Below are positions 43,464-53,774 of a DNA stretch of 64,000 bases, one piece after another. Location: the NCBI GenBank assembly GCA_016124575.1, contig WGNM01000012.1, forward strand, positions 28,173 through 92,172. The letters run 5' to 3'. Positions within the stretch are counted from its first letter, which is position 1; the number at the start of each line of letters is the position of its first letter. The DNA comes from Cryomorphaceae bacterium (GTDB taxonomy: Bacteria; Bacteroidota; Bacteroidia; Flavobacteriales_D; Sanyastnellaceae). Position numbers and translations under genes: made by a program. Under the pieces are notes generated by a model, which ran no database searches, was not told the DNA's origin, and saw nothing but the letters and a program-made list of their open reading frames with translations.

Positions 43464-46400
43464 ATGAAAAATCTATACCCAATCCTGATATTCCTGTTTG
43501 CGGGTGTTCACGTTTTCGGACAATCTCGCGTAGCAGATGGTCTCCTTGACCTTTACACTTTCGCCGAAGGCGATGGTGACTTTGTGCACGATGTTTCTGG
43601 CGTTGGTTTTCCATCAGTGCTGGAAATCGAAGATCCTTCGAAGGTGGAATGGCAAGCTGGTGGTGGAATCCGCTTTGTGCAGCCTACCATCATTCGCTCT
43701 TTGTACCAAGCTCAAGATATCTACAATGCTGTTTCTGCATCCAATGAGGTGACTCTGGAAGCGTGGGTGAAGCCAACAAACAATTCTCAAAGCGGACCTG
43801 CACGTATTGTTACGATGTCGCACGGTACCTCTGAGGCAAATTTGATGCTAACGCAAAACAACAGTGCTTACGGGGTAAGAATGCGCACGGCTTCAACCGA
43901 CTTGGCAGGAAATCCTATGCTGTCGACTGCTTCTGGCAGCACTTCGAACTCTCAAATTCAACATGTTGTTTATACGCGCTCTGCAAATGGCGCTGAGAAA
44001 ATGTACATCGATGGTGTACAGGTGAAAACGGGAACTCGCAGTGGTGACTGCTCAAACTGGTACGACAACTACCGTCTGGCGATTGGAAATGAAATTGATG
44101 CCGACCGTCCGTGGTTAGGAACTGTTTATTTGGTTGCCGCTTATGGCCGCGCTCTATCTGCTAACGAGGTGGCTGAAAACCACGCTGCTGGTGCTTTTCA
44201 TGGGGGCGGTAACGCTTCTGCCGAGTCTTGTCCGCAATCGAACTGTTTTATCGACGGATATGGTTCTACTTTCCGCTCTCTTTGGCTGCCTAGCCTCCCG
44301 AATGGGGTGCTCGAAAACTTTGAATTCGACGCTGATGGCGGACATTTCGATGTCTTCGAAGATGGTACAGCGCACATGTACGGTAACTGCGTCAACATTG
44401 CTAATCCCGATTATGGATTCTATATGCATTTCTGGTTTACCGACCGAATGAACTGGACCGAATGGTCAGCCCTCGGCAGAAACTGGAAAGGGACATCTTC
44501 AATTGTCGGTAATCTCTACACAACATGGGATTACTACATTATGGATGGCGATAAAGAAAATGTATTGATAGGCACTGGAAACTACGATGGAAGCCTACTG
44601 AATGTAACGCATCGTCCGGCTGACTATACCTACGGACTTCAAATTGGGCTCGCGGCGAACGACAAAAACCAAGAACCAGGAATGTCATGCTGGTTCGATT
44701 ACTCTGGAACCATCAATGGCAATGCGGTTTCAAACCATGGTGACATCAACCTTGAAGGTGGATGCGAAGATCTTCCTGTACTGAACTGTGCGGTTGATAT
44801 TACTGTTGATTGCGAAGACGGTGGATTTGATCCGGTTGTTACTGGATCACCTCTGATCTATTGTGAGCAATCGTTTGATCTTTCTTATGCTGATACCATG
44901 ATAGCTGACGATTGTCCTGTGACCATCATCCGCACATGGACCGCAACTGATATCAATGGAAATCAAGCTACATGCACGCAAAATATCACGGTTGTTGATG
45001 AAGTTGCCCCCGTTATTTTCAACGCTCCGGCTGATGTTACGGTAGAGTGTGGACAAATCCCTGAACCAAGCATTGATTTCGAAGATGGTTGCTTTACGAA
45101 CGATGTAAGCATGTCCGTTGCAGACGTGGAGTTCTCGGGTGCTTGTCAGCCTACTGTTCAACGTACGTACACGTTGACGGATCCTTGCGGAAACGTGACC
45201 ACGCACATTCAATATATTACTGTTATTGATACCCAGGCTCCTGTATTTACCAATGCACCTGCTAACCTGGTTTTGCAGTGTGGTGATGCCTTTCCAACTG
45301 CGGATGTTCAAGCAACCGACAACTGCGGTGAACCAACCGTTGTTTTCAATGAAGTGAGCTCAGCGCTCGATTGCGGACAGTTGATCGTGCGCACATGGAC
45401 GGCTTCTGACCTCTGCGGAAACTCGGAAGTCTTGGTTCAAGAGATCTTGGTTGAAGACAATGAGGGGCCTGCAGCCGATAATACTCCAGCAAACGCTGCG
45501 GTGTCTTGTGATGCCATTCCAGCCATGGCTGAGGTAACGTTTACTGATGCATGTTCGGTTGTCGCTTCTGTTGTTTCAAACGAATCTGTGATCGGAAGCG
45601 GTTGTGAATATGAATTGGTGCGGACATGGACTGCCTCTGATGTATGCGGTAACACAACAATCGTTACCCAAACCATTCATGTTTCTGACAATGAAGCACC
45701 TGTTTTTGAACTTGTGCCTGAAGATATTGTGGTTGATTGCGGAACCGATGTGCCTGTTCAATCTCCTGTTGTTGCCGACCAGTGTGGCGCTGTTTCACTC
45801 AATTTGATTGAAGTTTGGATTGATGATGTGGAATATTGTGCAGTGCTTCAGCGCACCTGGACTGCAACAGATGCTTGTGGAAACACGTCTGTAGCATCTC
45901 AATTGGTTACTTGGGTAGATGCCGAAGGACCTGTATTTAGTGGTGTGCCGAGCGATGGTGTTGCTTCTTGCAACGATATCGATGTCGCACCTACTGTTAC
46001 TGCAACAGATGCTTGCGAAGGCAGTGTGCCCGTTTTCATGGATGAAGTGCTTTCGGTTCAAGGGTGTGTGATTAGCATCGTGCGGACATGGACAGCAACG
46101 GACATGTGCGGGAATGTTTCAACTGCAACGCAGACTTTAACAGCAAATGACACCTCAGCGCCAGTTATCACAGGGGCTCCTGTTTTGTCTATCGAATGTT
46201 CAGATTCAAACAACGAATCACTTGTTTCAGTTGCTGACGACTGTCTGTTTGCTGTTGAACTGACTTTTGCTGATGTATTTGTTGGCGCGGGTGCGGCGGT
46301 TTGTCAGGAAACATACGAGCGGACATACACTGCTACCGACATCTGCGGAAACACAGCAACCTTTGTTCAATTGTTGAACATTATCGACCAAACAGCACCA

Positions 46401-49400
46401 GAATTCACTTTTGTGCCTGCAGATATTGCCATCACATGTGGAGAAACAGCCGAACTTATCGACGCAGTAGCTACCGACTTGTGTTCTGACATTACTGTAA
46501 CTTTTGAAGAGATTTCATTGAATGGCGAGTGTGGCGATGAGTTGCAACGTGTGTGGACTGCCACCGACGATTGCGGAAATACCTCAATAGCAACACAAAT
46601 CGTTTCTTATGTAGATGATGTTAGTCCAGTAATCACCGGTGTGCCGGCATCAATCACTTTGAACTGCAGCGACGCCATTCCATCGGCTCCGCAGGTGTCT
46701 GTAACCGATAACTGCGATGTAGCTGTGATGCTTGTGTACAACCAAACTACCTATCCTGGAAGCTGTCCGAACAACTACCAAATAATCAGAAGTTGGTCTG
46801 CGACCGATGCCTGCGGGAATGTAGGCGTGCAGTCACAAATCATCACTGTGTCAGACAACGAAGCACCGGTATTCGACTACATCCCACAAGATGAAACAGC
46901 CGATTGTGGCAACCTGCCTGAACCTGCTGTGCTCACTGCTACCGATAACTGTTCTGAGGTAAGCATCTCTTACTCACAAAATGTGGGCAGTGGTGGATGT
47001 CCAAACATCTTCAGAACGTGGGTTGCAACAGATGCCTGCGGAAATACAGCTACTGTAACGCAAACCATCTTCGTTGAAGACAACGAGCCGCCTTTGCTAA
47101 CAGGTATTCCTTCGAATACTCAAGTGAGCTGTAATTCAATACCCGATATGCCAACACCAGATGTGTCGGATAACTGCGACGATAATGTGGCCATCACCAT
47201 GAATGAGTCGATTGTTGGAAGTGGCTGTTTCTACACGATCATACGGACATGGATCGCAAGCGATGACTGCGGCAATACGACCATCGTATCTCAGTCTATT
47301 CAAGTGGAAGATACCGAAGCTCCAATATTTGTCAATGTGCCAGCTGAAATGACGGTTGAATGTGCGAACGTGGGTGCTCTGCCACTGCCTCAGGTGATCG
47401 ACGATTGTGGAAATTCAGTGTCCATCATTTCTGAAGATGTTATCATGGGAATGGGGTGCACGTATGATATTGAACGCACGTATACGGCGACCGATTTGTG
47501 CGGACATTCAGCGCAAGCTACCATGATCATTCATGTGATCGATACCACTCCGCCGGTAATCACTGGGGTAGGACCAAATACGTTTGTGTCGTGCAACAAC
47601 ATTCCTTCTCCAAATAATGCGGTGGCCGTTGACGCGTGCGGCGGACAAACCTCATTGTCTGTGGTGGATACCCAAATAGGAACAGGTTGTAGCTACATCA
47701 TCAGCCGCACATACAATGCTCTTGATGCGTGTGGAAATGGTGCAAGCTTGACCCAATTGATTTATGTTCAAGACAATACAGCGCCGGTATTTATTGGTGT
47801 CCCAGACAACGTTGTTATCGGTTGCAATGATCCGATACCGGGCGTTGCTCAAGTTGGTGCACTCGATAATTGCAGCGGCGCACCGCAAGTCAATTTCTTC
47901 CAATTCTCGGAAGAGAATGGATGTTCGCAGATCATAACACGGGTGTGGACAGCAACTGATGCGTGCGGAAACCAAGCAACAGCCACAAGAACCATAACTG
48001 TTACCGACAATGTAGCCCCAGAATTTACTTTCGTTCCTGCGAATACCACTGCCGAGTGTGGTGCTATTCCAGCAGTTGAAATGGCAACTGCAACAGACGA
48101 TTGTTCGGTGAGTGTAGCCATCGAAATGGTAGAAGAAATCATCGCTGTTGGTTGTCCGTTTGAGATTCGCCGCATTTTCATCGCTACCGATGAATGTGGA
48201 AACGAAGCCACCGCCGTTCAAAGCATTTTCGTGAACGATAACGTGGCACCAACCCTCAGTTTTTATCCTGCCGATGAGGCAGTGACCTGTGAAACGTTTA
48301 CTGAAGCGCCAGCAGTGCAAGCGATTGATAATTGCAGCGGGGTAGCAGTTGTTTTGGAAGAAATATGGGGAGCACCGGGTTGCATTCAGTCGCTAACGCG
48401 GATATGGACTGCTACCGACAATTGTGGCAATGCTGTTCAGCATACACAGCTAGTTACGATAACCGATGTCGGCTCTCCTGTGTTTACCTCAGCACCTGCC
48501 GATATGGTAATCAACTGTTTACAGGTTCCAGAAATGCAGGCTTTGGTAGCTGAAGATGACTGCAACAACACGCTTGTTGAGTCGTTTGAGCAAATTGAAG
48601 CTACAGATTGTGCTACTGAATACACCATCGTTCGCAACTGGATAGCTACCGATGCTTGCGGCAATGCTGCAACAGCAATTCAGACCATTGTAGTTGTCGA
48701 CGACATAGCGCCAATATTGGTAGGTGTGCCTGAAGATCTGACCGTAGATTGCAACAACGTACCTGAAATTGCTGAAGTAACAGCTTTAGAAAGCTGCGGA
48801 GAAGTTATCGACGTGGTGTTCAACGAGTCTGAAACCGGAGCTGCAGAAACAAGCATGTGCGAAGTAGGCAACTCACCAGGGTTCAGCGGCGACATGGCTT
48901 TGTGGTTGACTGGTGCAGATGTGATTGCAGGAAACTACGTTTACGGACCTGATGGTGGCTCTTTCTGGGTGGATCCTGTGACCAATGAAGCGCATTTGGT
49001 AGGACAAGTTTACAACACCTTGAATGCCAACTTCAGTTGGATGATTGATGTCACATTAGGTGAGGAGCGCACTTGGGAAGAATGGTCGGCTTTGGGCAGA
49101 GACTACAAAGATGATTTGGGTATCGCCACAAACGACTACCAAGATTGGATGTTCTACATCCTGAACGGCAACAGCAGTCGCCTTATCGGAATGGGGGCAT
49201 TTGAAGGAAATGAGTTGAACCTAACTCACGCTCCTGCAGATTCAACCTTTGGTTTCCAATTGGGTATGAATGCCAACAACCACAGCGCTGGCTATGGTTT
49301 GGGTGGATGGTTTTTCTACAACGGAGTATTTGGTGGTGAGCCGGTAAACGGACATGGTGATTTCTTTACCATCAACTACTGTTGTGAAGAGCGCGATATC

Positions 49401-49775
49401 ATCCGCACGTGGACGGCGACCGATTGCGCAGGAAACACAACGACATTCTCGCAAACTATTCATGTGGTAAATCAGCCGCCAACCGATCCGAATATGCTCA
49501 TTTTCCCAACCATCGAGGCCATGGATTTTGATGTGACCGGAACCGATAGCGATCAGTTCATCATATCGTTTACACCTGATTACAGCGGAAGAGCGAACAT
49601 AGAAGTGTTTGATTCACGCGGACAGTGTGTAGGCATTGTTGGACAGTTGGAAGTGATAGAAGGAGCTTCATACTCGCTTCGCTATCCGAAAACACAACTT
49701 ACCAAAGGTGCATACATATTCACACTTTCAGGCAACAAAAAGATTGTATCCGACACCGAGATGGTGCTTCGTTAA
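43464..49775 (+). CDS. Giant secreted repeat protein: LamG, 18 HYR-like repeats, T9SS tail
   Basis: The 2103-residue protein has a signal peptide (FLFAGVHVFGQ), a LamG/concanavalin-like domain (about 25-245), a domain here called X (about 252-432; WSALGRNWK, NVTHRPADYTYGLQIG), then 18 repeats of about 76 residues (about 440-1990). Each repeat has about four cysteines and the hallmark RTWTATDACGN followed by a V-D-N-APVF linker. The last repeat is interrupted by a second copy of X (about 1795-1965; WSALGRDYK, LTHAPADSTFGFQLG). The C-terminal 90 residues end KGAYIFTLSGNKK, like a type A sorting domain of the T9SS. It is probably a surface adhesin or gliding-type fibre held by disulfides. Confidence 0.88.
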   Translation: MKNLYPILIFLFAGVHVFGQSRVADGLLDLYTFAEGDGDFVHDVSGVGFPSVLEIEDPSKVEWQAGGGIRFVQPTIIRSLYQAQDIYNAVSASNEVTLEAWVKPTNNSQSGPARIVTMSHGTSEANLMLTQNNSAYGVRMRTASTDLAGNPMLSTASGSTSNSQIQHVVYTRSANGAEKMYIDGVQVKTGTRSGDCSNWYDNYRLAIGNEIDADRPWLGTVYLVAAYGRALSANEVAENHAAGAFHGGGNASAESCPQSNCFIDGYGSTFRSLWLPSLPNGVLENFEFDADGGHFDVFEDGTAHMYGNCVNIANPDYGFYMHFWFTDRMNWTEWSALGRNWKGTSSIVGNLYTTWDYYIMDGDKENVLIGTGNYDGSLLNVTHRPADYTYGLQIGLAANDKNQEPGMSCWFDYSGTINGNAVSNHGDINLEGGCEDLPVLNCAVDITVDCEDGGFDPVVTGSPLIYCEQSFDLSYADTMIADDCPVTIIRTWTATDINGNQATCTQNITVVDEVAPVIFNAPADVTVECGQIPEPSIDFEDGCFTNDVSMSVADVEFSGACQPTVQRTYTLTDPCGNVTTHIQYITVIDTQAPVFTNAPANLVLQCGDAFPTADVQATDNCGEPTVVFNEVSSALDCGQLIVRTWTASDLCGNSEVLVQEILVEDNEGPAADNTPANAAVSCDAIPAMAEVTFTDACSVVASVVSNESVIGSGCEYELVRTWTASDVCGNTTIVTQTIHVSDNEAPVFELVPEDIVVDCGTDVPVQSPVVADQCGAVSLNLIEVWIDDVEYCAVLQRTWTATDACGNTSVASQLVTWVDAEGPVFSGVPSDGVASCNDIDVAPTVTATDACEGSVPVFMDEVLSVQGCVISIVRTWTATDMCGNVSTATQTLTANDTSAPVITGAPVLSIECSDSNNESLVSVADDCLFAVELTFADVFVGAGAAVCQETYERTYTATDICGNTATFVQLLNIIDQTAPEFTFVPADIAITCGETAELIDAVATDLCSDITVTFEEISLNGECGDELQRVWTATDDCGNTSIATQIVSYVDDVSPVITGVPASITLNCSDAIPSAPQVSVTDNCDVAVMLVYNQTTYPGSCPNNYQIIRSWSATDACGNVGVQSQIITVSDNEAPVFDYIPQDETADCGNLPEPAVLTATDNCSEVSISYSQNVGSGGCPNIFRTWVATDACGNTATVTQTIFVEDNEPPLLTGIPSNTQVSCNSIPDMPTPDVSDNCDDNVAITMNESIVGSGCFYTIIRTWIASDDCGNTTIVSQSIQVEDTEAPIFVNVPAEMTVECANVGALPLPQVIDDCGNSVSIISEDVIMGMGCTYDIERTYTATDLCGHSAQATMIIHVIDTTPPVITGVGPNTFVSCNNIPSPNNAVAVDACGGQTSLSVVDTQIGTGCSYIISRTYNALDACGNGASLTQLIYVQDNTAPVFIGVPDNVVIGCNDPIPGVAQVGALDNCSGAPQVNFFQFSEENGCSQIITRVWTATDACGNQATATRTITVTDNVAPEFTFVPANTTAECGAIPAVEMATATDDCSVSVAIEMVEEIIAVGCPFEIRRIFIATDECGNEATAVQSIFVNDNVAPTLSFYPADEAVTCETFTEAPAVQAIDNCSGVAVVLEEIWGAPGCIQSLTRIWTATDNCGNAVQHTQLVTITDVGSPVFTSAPADMVINCLQVPEMQALVAEDDCNNTLVESFEQIEATDCATEYTIVRNWIATDACGNAATAIQTIVVVDDIAPILVGVPEDLTVDCNNVPEIAEVTALESCGEVIDVVFNESETGAAETSMCEVGNSPGFSGDMALWLTGADVIAGNYVYGPDGGSFWVDPVTNEAHLVGQVYNTLNANFSWMIDVTLGEERTWEEWSALGRDYKDDLGIATNDYQDWMFYILNGNSSRLIGMGAFEGNELNLTHAPADSTFGFQLGMNANNHSAGYGLGGWFFYNGVFGGEPVNGHGDFFTINYCCEERDIIRTWTATDCAGNTTTFSQTIHVVNQPPTDPNMLIFPTIEAMDFDVTGTDSDQFIISFTPDYSGRANIEVFDSRGQCVGIVGQLEVIEGASYSLRYPKTQLTKGAYIFTLSGNKKIVSDTEMVLR

Positions 49776-49815
49776 GAGTCTTCGTATGACCAGTACGTCG
49801 AGTTAGTTTGTAGCA

Positions 49816-49849
49816 AAAGGCGCAGAAGCAACGGTTTCTGCGCCTTTTT
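49816..49849. terminator. Bidirectional-position terminator after the giant gene
   Basis: Twelve-base perfect stem (49816-49827 with 49836-49847), 8-base loop, then a T run on the plus strand. It ends the giant gene; the convergent HEAT-like gene stops at 49853, so it may serve both. Confidence 0.85.
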
Positions 49850-49852
49850 ATA

Positions 49853-50383
49853 TTATTCTACTGCCTGTAATCTTTTTCGAAGTCGCGCCTTAAAAGGCCC
49901 CTGGGCTTGCATGTAGTTGAGCTCCAAAATGGATTTGTATTCGTGCTTCAGGTCTGGATAGCTATGTAAAAAGACATCCAGGATCTCTAAACAATAGTGC
50001 TTTTCGGCTATTGATACGGGCTTTTCCAAAATTTCGAACGATATATCTATGAGCTTGCCGCCATACTTTTCGTTCAAGATACGTTTCTGGGCAAACAGTT
50101 TCAGCGTTTTTACACATTCCCTTCGCACGCCTTGATGATCGGCATGGAGGGCCAATTCAACCACCCGATCGAAATAGGGGACTGCCGGCTCTGCTTTGTC
50201 GTTCACAAGGTTGCTCAATACCCACGCTGCTTTGTTTGAAATCGGATGCGTCTCGAGCTCAATTATATCGACAAGCATTGGAAGCAGCTTAGGGTTTTGT
50301 AAAACAGCATCTGAAAGCTCCCACGAGGCTTCTTTCGATAAGCAAACAGTAAGTTTTTCAATCAGCTCACTCCGTTTTTTCAT
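49853..50383 (-). CDS. HEAT/ARM-like helical repeat protein
   Basis: The product of 176 residues starts at ATG 50383 (MKKRSELIEKL), which overlaps the stop of the thiol-redox gene by 17 bases. It is made of paired helices: LLPMLVDIIELETHPISNKA, AAWVLSNLV, VRRECVKTLKLFAQK, and HYCLEILDVFLHSYPDL, which resembles HEAT repeats. Such proteins are scaffolds for protein contacts in the cytoplasm. A longer frame to 50512 is unlikely. The function is unknown; coupling with the upstream secreted protein may be only positional. Confidence 0.7.
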   Translation of the reverse strand: MKKRSELIEKLTVCLSKEASWELSDAVLQNPKLLPMLVDIIELETHPISNKAAWVLSNLVNDKAEPAVPYFDRVVELALHADHQGVRRECVKTLKLFAQKRILNEKYGGKLIDISFEILEKPVSIAEKHYCLEILDVFLHSYPDLKHEYKSILELNYMQAQGPFKARLRKRLQAVE

Positions 50384-51926
50384 CCAATTTGGCCTTTTCT
50401 TTTCGAGAAGGGGCAGCGGCTTCTTTTTTCTTTCCAGTGCTACCAGACTTTTCTTTGCCATCCTTGGCGCTGCCAAGATTATCACCCTCAAGGTTTTTGA
50501 GCAATTCACCAATCTGCTCAGCGCTCAATTGCTTGGCGATGATTTTCTTATCGGCATCCAACAAGAATACTTTCGGTGTTGAGAAAACGTCGAATGTGGT
50601 GCGGAAATTCAGACTAGGCAAGGTTGTTATGCCGCTGTATATCAGTTTCGTAGCCGAATCGGTAGCGTTAATTGCGGGGTTGTCTGATACGTTGATCCAA
50701 TCCATTTTTGAATCTTTTACGAATTTCAACCAAGGCTCTGTCTCAAAGTCGTTACCAATAGCGAAGACTTCAACACCACGGGGTTTCCATTCGTGATAGA
50801 GGTCGAGCAATTTTGGCATTTCTTTTTTGCAATGTCCGCAGTTGGCCTCCCAAATCGCAATGATGGTGTACTTCGCTTTTATATCGTACAGCGACACCCA
50901 GTTTGTTAAACTTTCATCTGGAAGTATGATGTTGGGAACTGGCTCTCCGCACAACGTATAACGCAGCTCATCGGCGCGCTCTGTGATTTTTTTCATCTGA
51001 TCGGCATTCAGCCAATCTACTTTGCCATTGCGGTAGTAACGCTCTACCATGCCCACAAACACTTTATCCATGCACATGATGTTCGACGACTCAGCGGCGT
51101 ATGTGATGTAGTGCGTTGTATACTTAAACATGTCGTAATTCTGCATGCGCTCAACCAACGAAAAGGCTTCTTTCAAGAGGGTGTCTGGAATCTGAGGAAG
51201 CACTTTTGTGTAATATTTGTCGAGCAAACGGTGGAACATCTGATCGCGCACCAAGCGCGGATCGGTGAAGTCAACGTTGTCCCAATAATGCGCGCGGTAG
51301 TAATAGTACTTCCATGATTGTGCATCCGCAGTGCCTTCCGGCGCGTCAGGAATGTTGACCTCCATGGTCATTTTTAAGTACTTCGTAAATAGCAGGTCGG
51401 GCTGGGTGGTGAATAGGCGGTTTTGGTAATCGATCACTTCTTTGTTCAAGCGCTCTATCTCTTCGCGTGCTTTCGATTTCTTTGCCTCACTCGCGGTTGA
51501 GTCGGCCATCACTTTATCGTGAGGATCACGCGCCATACGCTGTTTCGAAATGAAACGGTAGTATTCAAGAAACTCTTTGTTCTCTTCCGACTTGTTGATT
51601 TTGAGATGTCCGCTTAAATCGAGCGTATCTGTTTCAACATCTATGTCTTCTTCGGTAATGATAAGGTCGAAAAACTTCGGTCCTGGAGTCACTACTGCAT
51701 ACTTTCCACATTTGTCAAATGGCTTCCCTTTAAAGGTCGCAAGTCCATTGCCATCTGTTACGGTGGTGTCGCTGTAATAAAGTTTCTCACCATAATAGTT
51801 CGCGAGATACACCGGTTGATTGGCTAAACCTTTGATTTTTATTTTGATAGAATTGTCCTGTGCCGAAGCTGTGAACATGAAAAATGTGCAAAAAGCAAAT
51901 AGAATAGAGTGTAGTAATCGGTTCAT
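50367..51926 (-). CDS. TlpA-like thiol-disulfide protein with DUF4369/DUF5106 domains
   Basis: The 519-residue exported protein has a signal peptide (FAFCTFFMFTASA), an N-terminal DUF4369-like beta domain (IKIKGLANQPVYLANYYGEK), a helical DUF5106 region (about 150-310) and a C-terminal thioredoxin domain with CGHC in IWEANCGHCKKEMPKL. STPKVFLLDADKKIIAKQL gives the cis-Pro loop. It ends in a Lys/Glu-rich tail. It should be a periplasmic thiol-disulfide or peroxidase-like redox protein of the Bacteroidota TlpA type. The partner is unknown; the HEAT-like gene is coupled to it. Confidence 0.88.
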   Translation of the reverse strand: MNRLLHSILFAFCTFFMFTASAQDNSIKIKIKGLANQPVYLANYYGEKLYYSDTTVTDGNGLATFKGKPFDKCGKYAVVTPGPKFFDLIITEEDIDVETDTLDLSGHLKINKSEENKEFLEYYRFISKQRMARDPHDKVMADSTASEAKKSKAREEIERLNKEVIDYQNRLFTTQPDLLFTKYLKMTMEVNIPDAPEGTADAQSWKYYYYRAHYWDNVDFTDPRLVRDQMFHRLLDKYYTKVLPQIPDTLLKEAFSLVERMQNYDMFKYTTHYITYAAESSNIMCMDKVFVGMVERYYRNGKVDWLNADQMKKITERADELRYTLCGEPVPNIILPDESLTNWVSLYDIKAKYTIIAIWEANCGHCKKEMPKLLDLYHEWKPRGVEVFAIGNDFETEPWLKFVKDSKMDWINVSDNPAINATDSATKLIYSGITTLPSLNFRTTFDVFSTPKVFLLDADKKIIAKQLSAEQIGELLKNLEGDNLGSAKDGKEKSGSTGKKKEAAAPSRKEKAKLDEKTE

Positions 51927-52033
51927 GAATGTTTAACTTTATTGCGTTGACACGAATTTCTTTTCAAAAGTTGTTCCCCAAAGGTAGGATTAACATTTAT
52001 TTGCGGTTCGAAAATAACAAGCTCTTGACATCA

Positions 52034-52849
52034 TTGAATGAAAAAGTAAGCATCTTAGGGTGCGGATGGTATGGTTTGCCTTTGTCTGAACGATTGGTTA
52101 ACGAGGGCTATATCGTTAAAGGGTCGAGTACCCGTATCAGTAAATTGGGTGAAATAGCCCTGAGTGGAGCCATTCCTTTTCATATCGCGCTGACGGTAGG
52201 AATGGAAGAGCCGCGCATTGATGATTTTTTCAGATGCGACAGCCTGATTGTTACAATTCCGCCTCCGCGCATGCAGGGGGTAGACGATTGGCATTTGCTG
52301 ATTCATCGCATGATCGTCGACAGGGCAATAAAGAATGGAGTGAAGAAGGTGGTGCTGATTAGTTCGACTTCTGTTTATCCGAAAAATCTCGACTTGGCGC
52401 GAGAAGAAGACGCTGCGTATATTGAGTCGGCTCATTCAAAGGTTAAGATGCTGGCAATTGAGGATTGTTATAAGAACAAGGCATTCTCAACATTGATACT
52501 GCGACCTGGAGGATTGATTGGTCCTGACCGTCATCCTGCTAAGTTTTTGTCGAGCGCAAATGTGATATCAGACGGAAAATCAAAAGTCAATATGATTCAT
52601 CGCGACGATTTGATAGGGGCTACGATACATTTGTTAAAACACCAGTTAACAGGTGAGTTTAATATCTGCGCCCCGAACCACCCAACGCGGGAAGATTTTT
52701 ACAAAGCAGCCTTTGAAAGTGTAGGCAAGGTATCGCCTGCAAGCGATGGTATGAAAAGTTCAACACGTGAAGTTTCGTCTGAAAAACTAATTGCTACTGG
52801 TTTTACATTTCGAAATGGCAATTTAATGCATTGGCTGTTAGATGATTAA
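52034..52849 (+). CDS. NAD(P)-binding SDR-type protein (YeeZ-like)
   Basis: The protein of 271 residues has the Rossmann glycine motif at its N-terminus (VSILGCGWYGLPLSERL) and continues with the extended-SDR pattern: SLIVTIPPPR, KKVVLISSTSVYP, LILRPGGLIGPDRHP, and NMIHRDDLIGATIHLL. YeeZ-type relatives have unknown substrates and an altered catalytic Tyr. The TTG at 52034 is preferred because the ATG at 51929 starts only 3 bases from the divergent gene's start and would add 35 residues before the Rossmann motif. This start is uncertain. Confidence 0.8.
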   Translation: MNEKVSILGCGWYGLPLSERLVNEGYIVKGSSTRISKLGEIALSGAIPFHIALTVGMEEPRIDDFFRCDSLIVTIPPPRMQGVDDWHLLIHRMIVDRAIKNGVKKVVLISSTSVYPKNLDLAREEDAAYIESAHSKVKMLAIEDCYKNKAFSTLILRPGGLIGPDRHPAKFLSSANVISDGKSKVNMIHRDDLIGATIHLLKHQLTGEFNICAPNHPTREDFYKAAFESVGKVSPASDGMKSSTREVSSEKLIATGFTFRNGNLMHWLLDD

Positions 52850-52929
52850 ATATTCTGTTGCATATTATTCATGGAAACAAGTGTTTGATTTAAGCGCTTT
52901 GAGTAATTTGCACCATTGATGCGAGTGCT

Positions 52930-53772
52930 GTGAGACATTATTTTGAAACTGAAATTTTAGGAGCCAACGACAAACCGATTTTATTGGATGTCCGCTATAC
53001 TGAGCAATTGTCTCGCGTTCAAGCGATTATCTTCGTGCATGGCTACAAAGGTTTTAAAGATTGGGGACGATGGAATGAAATAGCTGATTTCTTTGCAGAC
53101 AATGGCTATTGCTTCATAAAATTCAACATGTCTCACAATGGCACGACGCCAGAAAATTCTCATGATTTTGTTGACCTAGAGGCTTTTAAAAACAATACTT
53201 ACTCCAAAGAACTGGCTGATTTAAACAGTGTAATCTCTTGGTTTAACAACACCGATCAAATCAATTCCTCTCATGTGCGGAAAAATGGTGCCATCGTTAT
53301 TGGCCATAGCAGGGGAGGTGGAATTGCAACCGTTGCCGCTTCACGAAATGTCCGCGTTGATTCTCTGATTACTTGGGCGGGTGTGTCTGATTTTAAATCT
53401 CGCTTTCCTTATGGACGTGAATTTGATGCCTGGAAGCAAGACGGTGTTTACTATTCGTACAATAGCCGTACAGGTCAAAAACTACCCCATGGCTTTTCGT
53501 TTTACGAAGATTTTATTGCGAATGAACAAGATCTCGACATCCGCATAGCAGCGAAAAGTTTAGTTTGTCCGCATCTTATTATCCACGGCTCTGAAGATGA
53601 GGCAGTGCACGTTTCTGAAGCGCTGCGCTTGCATCGCTGGAGCTCGAATTCAAAACTGGAATTGATCGAACAGGGTGATCATACCTTCGGAATGAAACAT
53701 GATGATGACAGACCGATGCCCGTTCCTGCTGCACAAATGATCCAAAGAACCTTGAAATTTATCAAAGGATAA
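52930..53772 (+). CDS. Alpha/beta hydrolase
   Basis: The 280-residue protein uses a GTG start at 52930. The nucleophile elbow is GHSRGGG (Ser at about residue 122), the acidic residue is in LIIHGSEDEAVHV and the His in EQGDHTFGMKH. IFVHGYKGFKDWGRW is the oxyanion strand. It has no signal peptide. The family includes dienelactone hydrolase and peptidase-like enzymes; the substrate is unknown. Two bases after its stop the small Pmp3-type gene begins. Confidence 0.9.
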   Translation: MRHYFETEILGANDKPILLDVRYTEQLSRVQAIIFVHGYKGFKDWGRWNEIADFFADNGYCFIKFNMSHNGTTPENSHDFVDLEAFKNNTYSKELADLNSVISWFNNTDQINSSHVRKNGAIVIGHSRGGGIATVAASRNVRVDSLITWAGVSDFKSRFPYGREFDAWKQDGVYYSYNSRTGQKLPHGFSFYEDFIANEQDLDIRIAAKSLVCPHLIIHGSEDEAVHVSEALRLHRWSSNSKLELIEQGDHTFGMKHDDDRPMPVPAAQMIQRTLKFIKG

Positions 53773-53774
53773 GC

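Noticed and set aside
47652..48320. 222-codon antisense frame in the giant repeat gene
   Set aside because: It is a shadow of repeated sense codons and is very Cys/His-rich for that reason; other repeats give shorter copies.
43464..49775. Regular spacing of repeats considered as CRISPR or satellite
   Set aside because: The repeat period is about 228 bases in frame with protein repeats; there are no short identical repeats with unique spacers.
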